The notes beneath the pieces were generated by a model that was not told the origin of the DNA, did not search any database, and was given only the letters and a program-made list of their open reading frames with translations. The position numbers and the translations under genes are program-made. Shown here piece by piece: positions 36,373 to 47,658 of a DNA stretch of 55,902 bases. The DNA comes from Gammaproteobacteria bacterium (GTDB lineage: Bacteria; Pseudomonadota; Gammaproteobacteria; Pseudomonadales; Halieaceae), in assembly GCA_024644535.1 (NCBI GenBank), contig JAHEKX010000012.1:1-55902 (forward strand), read 5' to 3'. Numbering within the stretch: the first letter of the stretch is position 1; each line of letters starts with the position of its first letter.

Positions 36373-37290
36373 CTAGCCCTCTTGGGTAGCGATCATTCTC
36401 AGAGGCGCAATCTCGCCGTCCTCTGACGCCCTTGCAAGCCCAACAAAATCACCGGCCGCACGTGCGACGCGCACAATACCAGAATTTGCGTCATTTAGCA
36501 CGTTTACTCGTTGTCCCTGCAGGAGTTTTTCGATTTCTTGCTCGCCTATGCTCAAAAGCGGCAAATATTGCAAACCAGCATCTATGGGCAAAAGTGTTGG
36601 TACTAGATTTTGCCCTTCCGCTTGCACTTGCTCAAGGGGCATAGCGTGGCTCAGATCAAAAGGGCCGGCCTGTGTTCGGCGCAAAGCGGTCAAATGCGCA
36701 CCCACACCCAGCAAGGCTCCCAAATCTTCAGCCAACGAGCGAATGTAGGTACCCTTACTACATCGAACAAACACCTTACACATGGCTCGCTCTCCAGGGG
36801 TGAAATCCAGCAAATCAAAAGCGTCTATCACCACATCTCGAGCTTCGCGCTCTATCTCGATGCCTTGTCGTGCTAATTTGTACAAGGGTTGACCATCTTT
36901 TTTTAAGGCCGAATACATCGGTGGAATCTGCTTAATAGCGCCCCTAAACCCTTGCATGCCTTGCTCTATTGACTCTGCAGTCAAGTGTGAAGCATTGGTT
37001 ATCTCGCACACCTCACCCTCGGCATCACCGGTGGTACGGGACTCTCCAAAGCAGATCGTTGCGAGGTAGGCTTTGTCGGCATCTAGCAAATACTGGCTAA
37101 ACTTGGTGGCCTCACCGAAGCAGATAGGTAACACGCCTGTAGCTAAGGGATCTAGTGCGCCAGTATGGCCAGCTTTTTGCGCATCAAGCGCCCTACGGCA
37201 CTGCTGCAGGGCGCCGTTAGAGCTAAAACCTTGGGGTTTATCAAGAATCAAGATGCCGTCGATGCGACGACCTCGTTTGCGACGCGCCAA
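36373..37290 (-). CDS. truB: tRNA pseudouridine-55 synthase
   Basis: A 305-residue enzyme forming pseudouridine 55 in the tRNA T loop. GILILDKPQGFSSNGALQ, KAGHTGALDPLATGVLP (catalytic Asp47) and the C-terminal PUA-like part are intact. The TTG at 37290 was chosen: GAGGA at the rbfA end lies five bases before it and the length then matches pseudomonad TruB; the frame runs 20 codons further upstream into rbfA. The rbfA stop is one base before the start. Confidence 0.95.
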   Translation of the reverse strand: MARRKRGRRIDGILILDKPQGFSSNGALQQCRRALDAQKAGHTGALDPLATGVLPICFGEATKFSQYLLDADKAYLATICFGESRTTGDAEGEVCEITNASHLTAESIEQGMQGFRGAIKQIPPMYSALKKDGQPLYKLARQGIEIEREARDVVIDAFDLLDFTPGERAMCKVFVRCSKGTYIRSLAEDLGALLGVGAHLTALRRTQAGPFDLSHAMPLEQVQAEGQNLVPTLLPIDAGLQYLPLLSIGEQEIEKLLQGQRVNVLNDANSGIVRVARAAGDFVGLARASEDGEIAPLRMIATQEG

Positions 37291-37291
37291 C

Positions 37292-37690
37292 TTAGTCCTC
37301 GCTGGGCTCGCTGCTAGTGCCCAGCAAGGCTTCATCAGCCTCTTTAGCACGACGAATCAAGCCCTCTAAATGGCGCCCACGCCCAACACTTTCGTCAAAT
37401 ACAAAACGTAACGCAGGAACCGTTCGCATGGTCGAGTCTTTAGCGATCCGTGCTCGCAAAAAGCCAGAGGCTTTATTCAACACATCGGTAGTCGGCTTAG
37501 CATTCTCTGCCGTCTCTGCCTCCAATACCGTATAGTAAATTCGGGCATGGCTCAGGTCGCGACTTACCTGAGCACCCGTAATATTCACCATTGCGACTCG
37601 CGGATCACGCATTTCGGTCTGAATCAGGCTGGCGAGCTCTTTTTGAAGCATATCGCCAACCCGTTCGGTTCTACTATAGTCTTTCGCCAT
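37292..37690 (-). CDS. rbfA: Ribosome-binding factor A
   Basis: A 132-residue KH-like factor for 30S maturation and cold adaptation. RTERVGDMLQKELASLIQTEMRDPRV, HARIYYTVLE and PALRFVFDESVGRG fit the family. It lies nine bases after infB, and its 3' end supplies the ribosome site of truB. Confidence 0.97.
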   Translation of the reverse strand: MAKDYSRTERVGDMLQKELASLIQTEMRDPRVAMVNITGAQVSRDLSHARIYYTVLEAETAENAKPTTDVLNKASGFLRARIAKDSTMRTVPALRFVFDESVGRGRHLEGLIRRAKEADEALLGTSSEPSED

Positions 37691-37699
37691 ATTCTAGAA

Positions 37700-40390
37700 C
37701 TACAACGACCGCGCAACTTCTTTGACATCGAAGACTTCAATCAAATCCCCGACGCGTACGTCAGTGTAATTTTTAACACCAATACCGCACTCTGTACCAC
37801 TCTTAACTTCATTTGCATCGTCTTTGAAGCGACGCAACGACTCGAGCTCACCCTCGTAAATAACAACGTTATCGCGCAGTACACGAATGGGTTTCGAGCG
37901 ATACACAGTACCGTCGGTCACAACGCAGCCTGCAATTAAACCAAATTTCGGCGACTTAAATACATCGCGCACTTCGGCAATACCGACTATCTCTTCACGC
38001 AGCTCTGGCGCCAACATGCCGGTCAGGGCTTGTTTCACATCATCAAGCAGATCATAGATCACATTGTAGTAACGTAAATCAACACCCTCAGCTTCAACTA
38101 AACGCTTCGCCGCATTATCAGCTCGCACGTTAAAACCAAACATGACCGCATCACTGGTAATGGCAAGCGTGACATCTGTTTCGGTAATACCGCCAACACC
38201 ACCTGAAACCACGTTGACCTGAACTTCAGAGTTACCCAAATCCATCAAAGAAGATTGAATCGCTTCCAACGAACCACGAACATCGGCTTTCACAATCACA
38301 TTCAAGATTCTCTTCTCGCCTGCGGTCATGCTTTCGAACATATTGTCCAGCTTAGCGGCTTGCTGACGCTGCAATCTCGTTTCGCGGCTTTTATCCTGAC
38401 GGAAGTCCGCTAATTCGCGTGCACGACGCTCACTCTCAACTACAGCGAACTGATCTCCCGCATCGGGTGTTCCGTCTAGCCCCAAAATCTCGACTGGAAT
38501 GCTCGGACCAGCTTCATCGATAGACTGACCGTTTTCATCCAGCATGGCGCGAACACGACCCGATTGAAAACCGGCTAGAATGATATCGCCGCGACGCAGT
38601 GTGCCGCTTTGTATCAATAAAGACGCTACGGGACCACGCCCGCGGTCTAAGCGAGACTCGATCACAATACCCTGAGCCGGCACATCTCGAGGTGCCTGCA
38701 ACTCAAGCAATTCAGCCTGCAGCAGCACCGCATCCAACAAATCCTCAATACCTTCGCCAGTATGAGCTGAGACGTTCACAAACTGCGTATCGCCACCCCA
38801 GTCTTCTGGAATAACATCTTTCGCTGACAGTTCATTTTTAACACGATCAGGGTCAGCACCTTCCTTATCTATTTTGTTCACCGCAACAATCAAGGGTACA
38901 TTGGCCGCACGAGCGTGCGCCACAGCCTCTTCAGTTTGAGGCATGACGCCATCATCAGCCGCCACCACAAGAATAACGATATCGGTACTTTTAGCACCGC
39001 GAGCACGCATCGCGGTAAACGCCGCGTGCCCAGGTGTATCTAAGAAACTGATCATGCCGTGACCTGTTTCTACATGGTAGGCGCCGATGTGCTGGGTAAT
39101 ACCACCAGCCTCTCCGGCCGCCACACCCGCCTTACGAATGTAATCCAGCAACGAGGTCTTACCATGATCTACGTGGCCCATCACTGTTACGACAGGTGCA
39201 CGTGGCTCTGGGGTGCCACCGTGTTGCGATAGCGTCTCTTCCAATTTATCTTCTAGCGCGTCGGCGCTAATTAATTTAACGCGATGACCCAGCTCTTCAA
39301 TCACCAAGGTTGCCGTGTCCTGATCGATCATTTGGTTGATAGTTGCCATCACGCCCAATTTCATCAGCTCTTTAATCACGACGCTGGCTTTCACCGACAT
39401 TTGACTCGATAAGCCACCCACCGAAATAAAGTCGCTGAGTTCCACATCGTAAATGATCTTCTCGGTGGGCAATTCAAACCCGTGCTGATTATCGCCGGCA
39501 GAACGCGATTTTTTGCGGCCACCGCGACGGCGCATAAAGCCATCTTCCGCCGCATCAATATCAGACAGTGACATGTGACGTTTTTTGCCACGCCCACCGA
39601 TAGAATCTTTGTTAAGACGGGCGCCTTTTTTACGGGGCGAATCGTCTTTCTCGACCGGTGCCGCGGCCTCATGCAACCTTTTGGGGCGCGACTTATCGGC
39701 TTCTTTTTTCGCCGACGCCTGCTTTTCAGCGTCCGCTGTTGCTTTAGCTTTCGCCTCTTTTTCTTTGCGTGCTAAGTCTTCGGCTGCTCTTTTTTCGCGG
39801 ATGGCATTCTCGCGCGCCTCTTCCTCTTGCTTGCGACGCAAGGCGCCGCGCTGACGCAAAACTTCAGGATCAAAGTCTTCTCCTTCAGGCTCTGGAGCTA
39901 CTTCAACAACAACTGTCTCGGCCACTGCTTCCTCAGCAACCGGCTCTTCAATAACTTCAGGCTCAGGTACTACTTCTTCAGAAACCACCTCTTCGGCGAC
40001 TATCTCCGCAACCGCTGGCTCAGCATATTCAACACCGACGTCCTCAATTGGTGTCGCGACGACCTCTTTCGCATCGATCTCTGGTTCGAGCTCGTCACGC
40101 TTAACGTAAGTCCGCTTCTTACGCACCTCGACGTTAACGGTTTTACGGCCGCCTGAACCGCTGGTTTTTAAGGTGCTTAAAGTCTTTCGCTTTAACGTAA
40201 TTTTGCGCGGCGCCGCATCAGGCTCACCGTGGCTTCGCTTCAAAAACTGAAGCAAGGTCTGCTTATCTTCATCGGAAACTTCCTGCGAGGCTTTCGTATG
40301 AGGCAATCCTGCCTCTTTCATTTGCCCCAGCAATCGCTCAGCTGAAGCTCCAACGACTTTCGCTAATTGCTCTACAGTGACTTGTGCCAT
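37700..40390 (-). CDS. infB: Translation initiation factor IF-2
   Basis: An 896-residue GTPase that brings initiator tRNA to the 30S subunit. It has an N-terminal IF2-N domain ([18 protein letters not shown]), a long charged linker rich in Glu, Val and Ala and then Lys, Arg, a second IF2-N region ([20 protein letters not shown]), and the GTPase with [30 protein letters not shown] and VNKID. C-terminal domains include [22 protein letters not shown]-like sequence. Between nusA and rbfA as in E. coli. Confidence 0.97.
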   Translation of the reverse strand: MAQVTVEQLAKVVGASAERLLGQMKEAGLPHTKASQEVSDEDKQTLLQFLKRSHGEPDAAPRKITLKRKTLSTLKTSGSGGRKTVNVEVRKKRTYVKRDELEPEIDAKEVVATPIEDVGVEYAEPAVAEIVAEEVVSEEVVPEPEVIEEPVAEEAVAETVVVEVAPEPEGEDFDPEVLRQRGALRRKQEEEARENAIREKRAAEDLARKEKEAKAKATADAEKQASAKKEADKSRPKRLHEAAAPVEKDDSPRKKGARLNKDSIGGRGKKRHMSLSDIDAAEDGFMRRRGGRKKSRSAGDNQHGFELPTEKIIYDVELSDFISVGGLSSQMSVKASVVIKELMKLGVMATINQMIDQDTATLVIEELGHRVKLISADALEDKLEETLSQHGGTPEPRAPVVTVMGHVDHGKTSLLDYIRKAGVAAGEAGGITQHIGAYHVETGHGMISFLDTPGHAAFTAMRARGAKSTDIVILVVAADDGVMPQTEEAVAHARAANVPLIVAVNKIDKEGADPDRVKNELSAKDVIPEDWGGDTQFVNVSAHTGEGIEDLLDAVLLQAELLELQAPRDVPAQGIVIESRLDRGRGPVASLLIQSGTLRRGDIILAGFQSGRVRAMLDENGQSIDEAGPSIPVEILGLDGTPDAGDQFAVVESERRARELADFRQDKSRETRLQRQQAAKLDNMFESMTAGEKRILNVIVKADVRGSLEAIQSSLMDLGNSEVQVNVVSGGVGGITETDVTLAITSDAVMFGFNVRADNAAKRLVEAEGVDLRYYNVIYDLLDDVKQALTGMLAPELREEIVGIAEVRDVFKSPKFGLIAGCVVTDGTVYRSKPIRVLRDNVVIYEGELESLRRFKDDANEVKSGTECGIGVKNYTDVRVGDLIEVFDVKEVARSL

Positions 40391-40440
40391 TCTCTACTCT
40401 CCTTCTCTCTCAATTCGTGGTGGGTTGCCTGTTCTAAAAC

Positions 40441-41931
40441 TTAGGCTTCCTCCGCGAACCAAGGAGCACGAGCGGTCATAATCAACGACCCAGCTCGCTC
40501 TTCATCCATATCTGGAATTTCCAAAAGATCATCAACGCCCTGCTCGGCCAGATCTTCCATAGTCACGATACCGCGACTTGCTAAAATAAAGGCCAGATGA
40601 CGATCCATACCTTCCATGTTCAATAAATCTTCGGCAGGCTCATTGGCGCCCAGCTGCTCTTCCGATGCAATTGCCATCGTCAGCAAGGCATCTTTTGCGC
40701 GCGCCCGAAGCTCCTCAGAAATATCTTCGTCAAAGCCTTCGATCGCCATCATTTCTTCAAGCGGGACGTAAGCGACTTCTTCTAGCGTGGTAAAGCCTTC
40801 TTCAACCAATACTTCTGCCACGTCTTCATCAACATCCAATTGCTCGACAAACAACTGCAACACCTGACCCACTTCAGCTTCTTGCTTTTCTTGAGCCTCG
40901 TCCGTACTCATAACGTTAATCATCCAACCCGTTAGGTCAGATGCCAAACGCACATTTTGCCCGCTGCGGCCGATGGCTTGCGCCAAGTTGTCTTCTGAAA
41001 CCGCCACGTCCATTGTGTGGCTATCTTCATCAACAACGATCGACTCGACTTCTGCTGGTGACATGGCGTTAATGACTAATTGCGCTGGATTGTCGTCCCA
41101 CAAAATAATATCAACGCGCTCGTTATCGAGCTCGTTAGAAACTGCCTGAACACGTGAACCTCTCATGCCTACACAAGCGCCTACCGGGTCAATGCGCTGA
41201 TCATTCGTTTTAACAGCAATTTTGGCTCTCGAGCCAGGATCACGCGCCGCCGCGCGAATTTGGATTACACCCTCGGCAATTTCGGGAACTTCAATACGGA
41301 ACAACTCGATCAACATCTCTGGGCAAGACCGGCTCAAAATAAGCTGAGGTCCTCGAATTTCAGTACTTATTTCGGTCAGAATCGCACGCAAACGGTCATT
41401 AACCCGGAAGGTCTCGCGACCCACCAAATTACCACGGGGCAATAGGCCCTCGGCGTTATTACCCAAATCTACGATGATGTTGTCGCGAGTGACCTTCTTA
41501 ACACTACCAGCTACCAGCTCGCCAACGCGCCCTCGATATTGATCAACGATTTGCGCTCGCTCTGCTTCGCGGACGCGCTGAACAATAACTTGCTTGGCTG
41601 TTTGCGCAGCAATACGACCAAAGCCAACGTTTTCTACCGTCTCCTCAAATACATCGCCGGGGACTAAAGCAGGATCTTTCTCGATCGCCTCTTCCGTGGT
41701 GAACTGCGTACCAAGAAGAGCCAGCTCATCGTCAGGAACAACCAACCAACGACGCACAGTCATGTAGTCGCCCGTTTTACGATCAATAGTGACGTGGATG
41801 TCAGAATCTTCGTCGTAGCGCTTCTTCGTTGCGGTGGCCAATGCCAACTCGATTGCCTCGAAGATAATATCCTCAGACACACCTTTCTCGTTCGATACCG
41901 CTTCTGCTACCAGCAAGATTTCTTTTGTCAT
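40441..41931 (-). CDS. nusA: Transcription termination/antitermination factor NusA
   Basis: A 496-residue NusA: N-terminal polymerase-binding domain, S1 domain ([34 protein letters not shown]), KH1 and KH2 ([45 protein letters not shown]) and two acidic C-terminal helix-hairpin repeats, as in E. coli. NusA autoregulates its operon in E. coli; the leader of this operon carries a terminator upstream of rimP. Confidence 0.97.
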   Translation of the reverse strand: MTKEILLVAEAVSNEKGVSEDIIFEAIELALATATKKRYDEDSDIHVTIDRKTGDYMTVRRWLVVPDDELALLGTQFTTEEAIEKDPALVPGDVFEETVENVGFGRIAAQTAKQVIVQRVREAERAQIVDQYRGRVGELVAGSVKKVTRDNIIVDLGNNAEGLLPRGNLVGRETFRVNDRLRAILTEISTEIRGPQLILSRSCPEMLIELFRIEVPEIAEGVIQIRAAARDPGSRAKIAVKTNDQRIDPVGACVGMRGSRVQAVSNELDNERVDIILWDDNPAQLVINAMSPAEVESIVVDEDSHTMDVAVSEDNLAQAIGRSGQNVRLASDLTGWMINVMSTDEAQEKQEAEVGQVLQLFVEQLDVDEDVAEVLVEEGFTTLEEVAYVPLEEMMAIEGFDEDISEELRARAKDALLTMAIASEEQLGANEPAEDLLNMEGMDRHLAFILASRGIVTMEDLAEQGVDDLLEIPDMDEERAGSLIMTARAPWFAEEA

Positions 41932-41955
41932 TGAGAGCCTCGTTTTTACTCGCCC

Positions 41956-42411
41956 CTAAAGTCGGGGTTTTACCTTGGCCTTATCGATGCTATCGAAAGG
42001 CAACACGTATTCATCGTCGTCAATACGGACCACGACGTCTTGATCTTCAACCCCCACTAAAGTGCCACTAAAATTCTTGCGACCTTCAAAGGGTATCCTT
42101 AATTTAACTTCTAACCACTCGCCGACGTATTGTTGGCACTGCTCTAACGAGAACAGCAAACGATCAATACCTGGCGAAGACACTTCAAGGTTGTACTCCC
42201 CAGCCACGGGGTCTTCAACGTCTAAAATGCCGCTAATCTGCCGGCTAACCTGGGCACAGTCATCGACTTGCACGCCCGCCTCGCGATCGATGTAAATACG
42301 AAGCAGGCTATTTTTCCCTTGGGCACGAAATTCTAAACCCCACAGGTCAAACCCCATGGCTTCTACGGTGCCTCGTAATAGGTCAGCTAATTCCGCTTCT
42401 TTTTTGGTCAC
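41956..42411 (-). CDS. rimP: Ribosome maturation factor RimP
   Basis: A 151-residue 30S assembly factor. VEAMGFDLWGLEFRAQGKNSLLRIYIDREAGVQVDDCAQVSRQISGILDVEDP and YNLEVSSPGIDRLLF are diagnostic. The GTG at 42411 was chosen because it aligns exactly with the E. coli N-terminus; a TTG at 42426 and a GTG at 42423 are in frame. First gene of the rimP-nusA-infB-rbfA-truB-rpsO-pnp operon. Confidence 0.93.
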   Translation of the reverse strand: MTKKEAELADLLRGTVEAMGFDLWGLEFRAQGKNSLLRIYIDREAGVQVDDCAQVSRQISGILDVEDPVAGEYNLEVSSPGIDRLLFSLEQCQQYVGEWLEVKLRIPFEGRKNFSGTLVGVEDQDVVVRIDDDEYVLPFDSIDKAKVKPRL

Positions 42412-42437
42412 TTGACCACCCACCAATCGTTAGATAC

Positions 42438-42463
42438 AAAAAAACCCCAATCAGGGGCCTCTT
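42438..42463 (-). terminator. Intrinsic terminator in the rimP leader (possible attenuator)
   Basis: On the minus strand GGCCCC, a TGATT loop and GGGG are followed by seven T. It lies about 27 bases upstream of the rimP start and downstream of the predicted promoter, so it would stop transcripts before the operon. A second hairpin (ATTACGC/GCGTAAT, 42468-42493) just before it has a loop of five G residues that could pair with the CCCC arm and prevent termination. Confidence 0.6.
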
Positions 42464-42601
42464 AACCATTACGCCCCCCAGCGGACGCGTAATGTATGTC
42501 AGCATTCCATCGAATACCAAACGCTGCACTTTCCTTCTTACGCGTGGTTCGCACAGTCTTTGCGCAAAACCGATGTCAGAGAGGCTACACAACTGCGCGC
42601 A

Positions 42602-42630
42602 AGTATACGCACAAACAACTTTACCTTCAA
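42602..42630 (-). promoter_or_regulatory. Candidate sigma-70 promoter of the rimP-nusA operon
   Basis: Minus-strand TTGAAG (42630-42625), 17 bases, TATACT (42607-42602). A start near 42595 gives a leader of about 184 nt. The long open frame over this region (42383-42709, minus) overlaps rimP in another frame and looks fortuitous. Confidence 0.5.
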
Positions 42631-42845
42631 CGAAGCTTTCGACAGATAATCGAGTTTCGGTAAAAAAACCGTTTTGGGAGCCTAGCAGAGCACCAAACCT
42701 ATCGCTCAATGCCGGACTAAGGCCTGGGTTGACGCCTACGGGGCGAATGTAACAGCTCGCTCAACAGAGCGAAAGCACTGCGAGTCTTTCGAGCAGTCAT
42801 CCAAGGACTCTCGGCAAATAGTTTTACTGAAGAGCAACATTTCAG

Positions 42846-42874
42846 TTGACCCATTGCTTGTGCCTAACTATACT
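42846..42874 (+). promoter_or_regulatory. Sigma-70 promoter of tRNA-fMet
   Basis: TTGACC (42846-42851), a 17-base spacer and TATACT (42869-42874). The predicted start near 42881 leaves about 42 bases before the mature tRNA. CTCCGCCCTC follows the -10, a GC-rich stretch of the stringent-discriminator type. Confidence 0.75.
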
Positions 42875-42922
42875 CTCCGCCCTCAGTTGAGCGTGCACCA
42901 ACACATCAACGGACCAGATAGT

Positions 42923-42999
<77 letters not shown>

Positions 43000-43009
43000 A
43001 AACAGAAAG

Positions 43010-43039
43010 ACCGATACTTTAACCAGTATCGGTTTTTTT
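43010..43039 (+). terminator. Intrinsic terminator after tRNA-fMet
   Basis: ACCGATACT (43010-43018) and AGTATCGGT (43025-43033) form a 9-bp stem with a TTAACC loop and a seven-base T run (43033-43039), eleven bases after the CCA end. Confidence 0.88.
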
Positions 43040-43161
43040 GTGCCTCAAATTTAGGCAGCGCTGCATTGACAGAATGGGTGCAGACCGGACACATGGGTAC
43101 CATTTTTGTCTAAAAAAATTAGGCGCTGGCACCCAGGAAACACTCGACACCCAATTTAAGA

Positions 43162-44337
43162 TCAAGCTTTACGCACCCAAAGACTCATTAACTCCACATG
43201 TGGTGTTTGCGGATACATATCTAAAGGCTGCAATTCAACCAGTTCGAACTCATCTCGCAAAGGGGCCACATCTCTCTCAAAGCTGGCCACATCACAAGAG
43301 ATATAGATAATAAATTCAAGAGCTGGTAACTCACTCACAAAATCGCCTAACAGCGCAAAGCCGTCTCGTGGAGGATCTAGTAACAATAAATCCGCATCCA
43401 AACTTAAATTAACCAGATCAGCGACTTTTGTTTTATCAAATAAGTCGATGGCGCCCGTTTTAACGTGCGGCCATTTTCGTTGCAAGACCTCCAGCGCCTC
43501 TGGCGCCACCTCAACTGCGGTAATATCACTAATACCTGACGCAAGCAGCGCGTGAGTTAAATTGCCAGATCCTGCAAACAGTTCGACGGCTTGCTTGCTA
43601 CCCAAGCGGGTCAATATATTTTCCAACCAACTCAGCATGACCTCGTTTTGGCCCGTATTACCCTGCCGAAACGGTAACCGCTGATTAAACGAGATGCCCT
43701 CGAATGCCACTTCATCGGCGATATCGATAGTCACCCAGGTTTTGCGGCGGCGGCCGATGCCTAAATCTTGCTTTCGAATTCGCTTTAACATCGAGTTGTT
43801 GTGGTCTGAAAGAACTGCGCACTGCTTAATATCCACAATCTGATCACTTCGAGCCGCCACAAAACCTACGGCATCTGCTGACGCTTTTAGCTGGGCTCGA
43901 TTTCGGTAACCCAATTCTTGAACCGACGAAAGAATCTTTCTCGCCCCATCAAAACCCGCACGCGAGCACATTTCGTCAACACGCTTTTGCTTGGCGTATA
44001 TTTGGGCGTCATAACCGACAAACATCCATGGGCACCCACCGCAAGTATTCTCGCCAACACCATGATAAGAGCACGGTGCCTCTCGGCGTGATTCGCAGGC
44101 TCGCGTCGCGGCTAATAGCTCGGCTTGAACGTAGGACTTTTTGAGATCGAAAACACGAACTCGCACTTGCTCACCCAACCAAGCGCCTGACACAAAAACA
44201 ACCTGCTGCTGATACTTTCCGACACCCTCACCCTTACTGTTTAAATCGGTGATTTCAAGGTCTAGCTCATCATCAATTTGTAGCTGCTTGTTGACTCGTT
44301 TTGCACTTTTCGTTTTTGCTGGCTGCCACTTAAGCAT
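43162..44337 (-). CDS. RlmD/RumA-type rRNA (uracil-C5)-methyltransferase
   Basis: A 391-residue SAM-dependent RNA methyltransferase of the RlmD/TrmA family. The N-terminal TRAM domain (LEITDLNSKGEGVGKYQQQVVFVSG) is followed by likely Fe-S cysteines Cys89, Cys99, Cys102 and Cys173 (CSYHGVGENTCGGCPW; DIKQCAVLS). The SAM-binding VELFAGSGNLTHALL, LLLDPPRDG, and the catalytic Cys in YISCDVASFERD follow. The exact rRNA position is not provable here. ATG at 44337; it overlaps the LysE gene by eight bases. Confidence 0.85.
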   Translation of the reverse strand: MLKWQPAKTKSAKRVNKQLQIDDELDLEITDLNSKGEGVGKYQQQVVFVSGAWLGEQVRVRVFDLKKSYVQAELLAATRACESRREAPCSYHGVGENTCGGCPWMFVGYDAQIYAKQKRVDEMCSRAGFDGARKILSSVQELGYRNRAQLKASADAVGFVAARSDQIVDIKQCAVLSDHNNSMLKRIRKQDLGIGRRRKTWVTIDIADEVAFEGISFNQRLPFRQGNTGQNEVMLSWLENILTRLGSKQAVELFAGSGNLTHALLASGISDITAVEVAPEALEVLQRKWPHVKTGAIDLFDKTKVADLVNLSLDADLLLLDPPRDGFALLGDFVSELPALEFIIYISCDVASFERDVAPLRDEFELVELQPLDMYPQTPHVELMSLWVRKA

Positions 44338-44956
44338 TAACACTCCCCAAGCCAAAAAGAATGGCAATAAATAAAATTAGAGTCGCGGCCAACCGATTCA
44401 GCCACACACTGTGCCCTGGCTTTGAAAACCAACGCGCTAATTGCCGGCCACCCAAGGCGTAAACACTCATAGCGATAAACTCGGAAATCAAAAAAATAGG
44501 CACTAACAGTCCGAGCTGATGCAGCAAACTGTCAATTTCGTTGATAAAGCCCGGTAGAATAGCGATCAAGAAAGCCCATCCCTTGGGGTTAAGAACCGCA
44601 GTATTATAACCTAGCACCGCTAATTGAATTTTACTGAACGAGGCGCGTCCCGACTGCGTCTCTAGAGCGCTCGATGCACTGCGCCACATGCCCACGCCGA
44701 CATAGACGAGATATAAAGCACCAAGTAGAGTAAGCCATGCCAGAGCCTCTGGCATCCATTGCACCACCTGAGCAACCCCCACAGCCACACTAATTGCGAC
44801 CGTAGCTACCCCGGCCAGCTCGCCGAGCATCATCCACAGCGTACGACGGTAGCCAGACGACATGCCTAACGAAAACGCCAGGGTCATGCACAACCCCGGC
44901 GTCATCGATATGGCGAATATCGTCACGGCAAATAAGGTTAGGGTCTCGAGCGCCAT
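44330..44956 (-). CDS. LysE-family amino acid exporter
   Basis: A 208-residue inner-membrane protein with six hydrophobic segments. The N-terminal FAISMTPGLCMTLAFSLGMSSGYRRTLWMMLGE and the later VLNPKGWAFLIAILPGFI are typical LysE/RhtB motifs. It exports amino acids or derivatives; the substrate is unknown. First gene of a two-gene unit with the methyltransferase. Confidence 0.88.
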   Translation of the reverse strand: MALETLTLFAVTIFAISMTPGLCMTLAFSLGMSSGYRRTLWMMLGELAGVATVAISVAVGVAQVVQWMPEALAWLTLLGALYLVYVGVGMWRSASSALETQSGRASFSKIQLAVLGYNTAVLNPKGWAFLIAILPGFINEIDSLLHQLGLLVPIFLISEFIAMSVYALGGRQLARWFSKPGHSVWLNRLAATLILFIAILFGLGSVNA

Positions 44957-45329
44957 GCACCAACTCTCAAAAAGAGGGCAGTATAACGCGTTAGAACAAA
45001 CTGCGTTGCATTAGCTACCCGATCGGGGCTAGCGCTGAATACATCCTAGCACCAACATCCGGGTTACCCACCCCCCAAGACACCGCGCGATATAGAGCGG
45101 TTTAGGTAGTGCCGCAAAATAGAAAACCGAAAGCATGTTCGCTTCGGTCGGTCCGTCAATTGCATGCCTACTCCATAAGCAAATACTTTCTGTGACCATG
45201 AACACGATACAGAGTGAGTGCATTTACTGAACCAATACATGACATAAACCATGGCGATGCTTTAAGCTGTTTTCCACTTTTAATACCGCAAGCCAACACG
45301 AGCACACCGTCGCTCGACCGAGGACATCC
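44957..45329. other. Intergenic gap before maeB
   Basis: About 370 bases between the divergent LysE and maeB genes. I see only a CCCGATCGGG palindrome near 45019 and an ACCGAA/TTCGGT inverted repeat near 45130, no gene and no clear promoter. The start of maeB carries a GAGGAC ribosome site. Confidence 0.5.
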
Positions 45330-47615
45330 ATGCCAGATCGCGATTTTAAAGACAGCGCCATTCGATATCACACAGACCCCAAGCCCGGTAAGCTGGAAAT
45401 ACGCCCGACCAAACCATTAGCGAATAAGCGCGATTTATCCAGAGCGTACAGCCCCGGAGTCGCCTACCCTTGCGAAATTATAGCTGCACAGCCAGAACGC
45501 GTTGCCGATATGACAGCACGAGGCAACTTGGTGGCGGTAGTAACCAATGGCACAGCAGTTCTAGGCCTAGGCAATATTGGCCCCTTAGCCTCAAAGCCCG
45601 TCATGGAAGGCAAGGCGGTCTTGTTCAAAAAGTTCGCACACATCGATGTCTTTGACATCGAAGTCGATGAAACCGATGTCGATAAGTTTGTTGATATCGT
45701 CGCCTCCCTAGAACCCACTTTCGGTGGTATCAACCTAGAGGACATCAAAGCGCCCGAATGTTTTGAAATCGAACGCAAACTTCGTGAGCGCATGAATATC
45801 CCGGTTTTCCACGATGACCAACACGGCACAGCAATCGTTGCCGCGGCGGCAATTTACAATGGCTTGCGCCTAGTCAACAAGAATATCGAGGACATCAAAC
45901 TGGTGGTCTCGGGTGCGGGTGCAGCCAGCATCGCTTGCGTTGATCTACTGGTAAGCATGGGCTTACAAAAAGCCAATGTGCGCATGCTGGATAGAACCGG
46001 GGTGATCTACGCAGGCCGAGTCGACGGCATGAACAAGTATAAAGAGGCTTACGCAATCGAAACCACTGACCGCACCATTGAGGACGCCATTACCGACGCC
46101 GACCTTTTCATGGGGCTGTCTGGTCCCGGCGTGTTGAATGGAGACCTTGTGAAGAAAATGGCGCGCGACCCTCTTATTTTGGCCATGTCCAATCCCACGC
46201 CCGAAATTATGCCCGAAGAAGCCAAAGCAGCGCGCCCTGATGCCATTTTAGCGACAGGTCGATCAGACTACCCCAACCAGGTAAACAACGTACTGTGTTT
46301 TCCGTTTATTTTCCGAGGCGCGCTGGACTGCGGTGCAACAACAATAAACGAAGAAATGAAAAAAGCTGCGGTAAAAGCCATTGCGGACTTGGTGCACCGG
46401 GAAGTGACCGAAGCCGTTGTTGAAGCCTATGCGGGAGAAGAGCTTAAGTTCGGACCCGAGTATCTCATTCCAAAACCTTTCGACGCACGCCTAATCGAGG
46501 ACGTCCCCCTGGCAGTGGTTAAAGCAGCCATGGAAAGCGGCGTCGCCACGCGCCCCATCGAAGATCTGGATGCCTACCGCAATCGTTTGCACTCGTACGT
46601 CAGCGGCAGCCGCTTATTCATGCAGCCCACCATCGATATCGCCCGTAAAAACCCCGCTCGTATAGCGTATGCCGAAGGCGAGAACGACGACGTACTTCTT
46701 GCCATGCAGGGCGTTATCGACGAGAAAGTCGCCAAACCGATATTGCTGGGTCGCCCCTCGGTGATTGAATCAAAGATCGCCAAATTAGGGCTTCGTATTG
46801 ACATCGATAACGACATCGAAATCATCAATATTGAAGCCGGCGACCTAGAGGAGAAGTACTGGCGTCATTATCACCAAAAAGTTGGACGCTCGGGTATGTC
46901 AGTAGAGGCGGCAAAAACCGTCGTTCATACAAACAGCACGGTCATGGCGGGATTATTGGTTGATCTGGGCGAAGCCGACGGCATGATCTGTGGCAAAGTG
47001 GGACGTTTTGACCGCCACCTGAAACACCTATCCAGCTTTATTAATAGCAACCGCGACTCAGGCGTGGTTTCATCGGTGTGTGCGCTTTTGTTGGAAGATG
47101 GGCCTCTCATCATCGCGGACCCTTTCGTTAACGTAGACCCAAGCGAAGACGAAATCGTGACCATTGCTCAAGACGCTATCGAATACGCAAAACGCTTTGA
47201 CATCGAGCCTCGAGTTGCGTTGCTATCGCACTCCAACTTCGGAACCTACGAAGACGCCTCGGCGCTAAAAATGAAAAATGCCGCCGCGCGCCTCCGGGAT
47301 TTACGCCCCGATGTACAAATCGATGGCGAAATGCACTCACTCTCGGCACTGAACCCTGAAATGCGCGCCACCATCTTTGAAGACAATAAAATCGAAGGCA
47401 AGGCCAATGTACTCATCATGCCCAACATGGATACCGCCAGCATTGCACTAGGCTTGATTCGCTCGCTGACCGAGGCACGCTTGGTGGGACCATTCTTATG
47501 TGGCTTGGAAAAACCCGTGCACATTCTAATCCCCTCGGTATCAGGACGCGGTATTTTGAATATGACGGCACTTGCTGTTGCTGATATTCATTTACGCAAC
47601 TTAAACAAAGACTAA
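45330..47615 (+). CDS. maeB: NADP-dependent malic enzyme (phosphotransacetylase-fused)
   Basis: A 761-residue bifunctional-type MaeB. Residues 1 to about 425 are malic enzyme ([42 protein letters not shown], then the Rossmann [16 protein letters not shown] and [12 protein letters not shown]). Residues about 430-760 resemble phosphotransacetylase ([42 protein letters not shown]), normally regulatory. It makes pyruvate and NADPH from malate, and fits an acetate/C4-diet organism together with acs. A hairpin follows. Confidence 0.96.
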   Translation: MPDRDFKDSAIRYHTDPKPGKLEIRPTKPLANKRDLSRAYSPGVAYPCEIIAAQPERVADMTARGNLVAVVTNGTAVLGLGNIGPLASKPVMEGKAVLFKKFAHIDVFDIEVDETDVDKFVDIVASLEPTFGGINLEDIKAPECFEIERKLRERMNIPVFHDDQHGTAIVAAAAIYNGLRLVNKNIEDIKLVVSGAGAASIACVDLLVSMGLQKANVRMLDRTGVIYAGRVDGMNKYKEAYAIETTDRTIEDAITDADLFMGLSGPGVLNGDLVKKMARDPLILAMSNPTPEIMPEEAKAARPDAILATGRSDYPNQVNNVLCFPFIFRGALDCGATTINEEMKKAAVKAIADLVHREVTEAVVEAYAGEELKFGPEYLIPKPFDARLIEDVPLAVVKAAMESGVATRPIEDLDAYRNRLHSYVSGSRLFMQPTIDIARKNPARIAYAEGENDDVLLAMQGVIDEKVAKPILLGRPSVIESKIAKLGLRIDIDNDIEIINIEAGDLEEKYWRHYHQKVGRSGMSVEAAKTVVHTNSTVMAGLLVDLGEADGMICGKVGRFDRHLKHLSSFINSNRDSGVVSSVCALLLEDGPLIIADPFVNVDPSEDEIVTIAQDAIEYAKRFDIEPRVALLSHSNFGTYEDASALKMKNAAARLRDLRPDVQIDGEMHSLSALNPEMRATIFEDNKIEGKANVLIMPNMDTASIALGLIRSLTEARLVGPFLCGLEKPVHILIPSVSGRGILNMTALAVADIHLRNLNKD

Positions 47616-47632
47616 CTCGCTCTCTTTAACAC

Positions 47633-47658
47633 AGGTGCTGAACTTAAAATCAGCACCT
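47633..47658 (+). terminator. Hairpin after maeB
   Basis: AGGTGCTGA (47633-47641) and TCAGCACCT (47650-47658) form a perfect 9-bp stem with an eight-base A-rich loop, 17 bases after the maeB stop. The tail ATAGCGTCTTTTGG has a delayed U run, so termination is plausible but not certain. Confidence 0.45.

Noticed and set aside
39575-40156. Several plus-strand frames opposite infB
   Set aside because: They mirror the low-complexity Glu/Lys-rich linker of IF-2 and have no independent support.
42383-42709. 108-residue minus-strand frame ahead of rimP
   Set aside because: It overlaps rimP in another frame, crosses the predicted promoter and terminator, and has no ribosome site or recognisable domain.
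42778-42798. ACTGC/GCAGT inverted repeat upstream of the tRNA
   Set aside because: A 5-bp stem with a long loop and no U tract; too weak to call a regulatory element.
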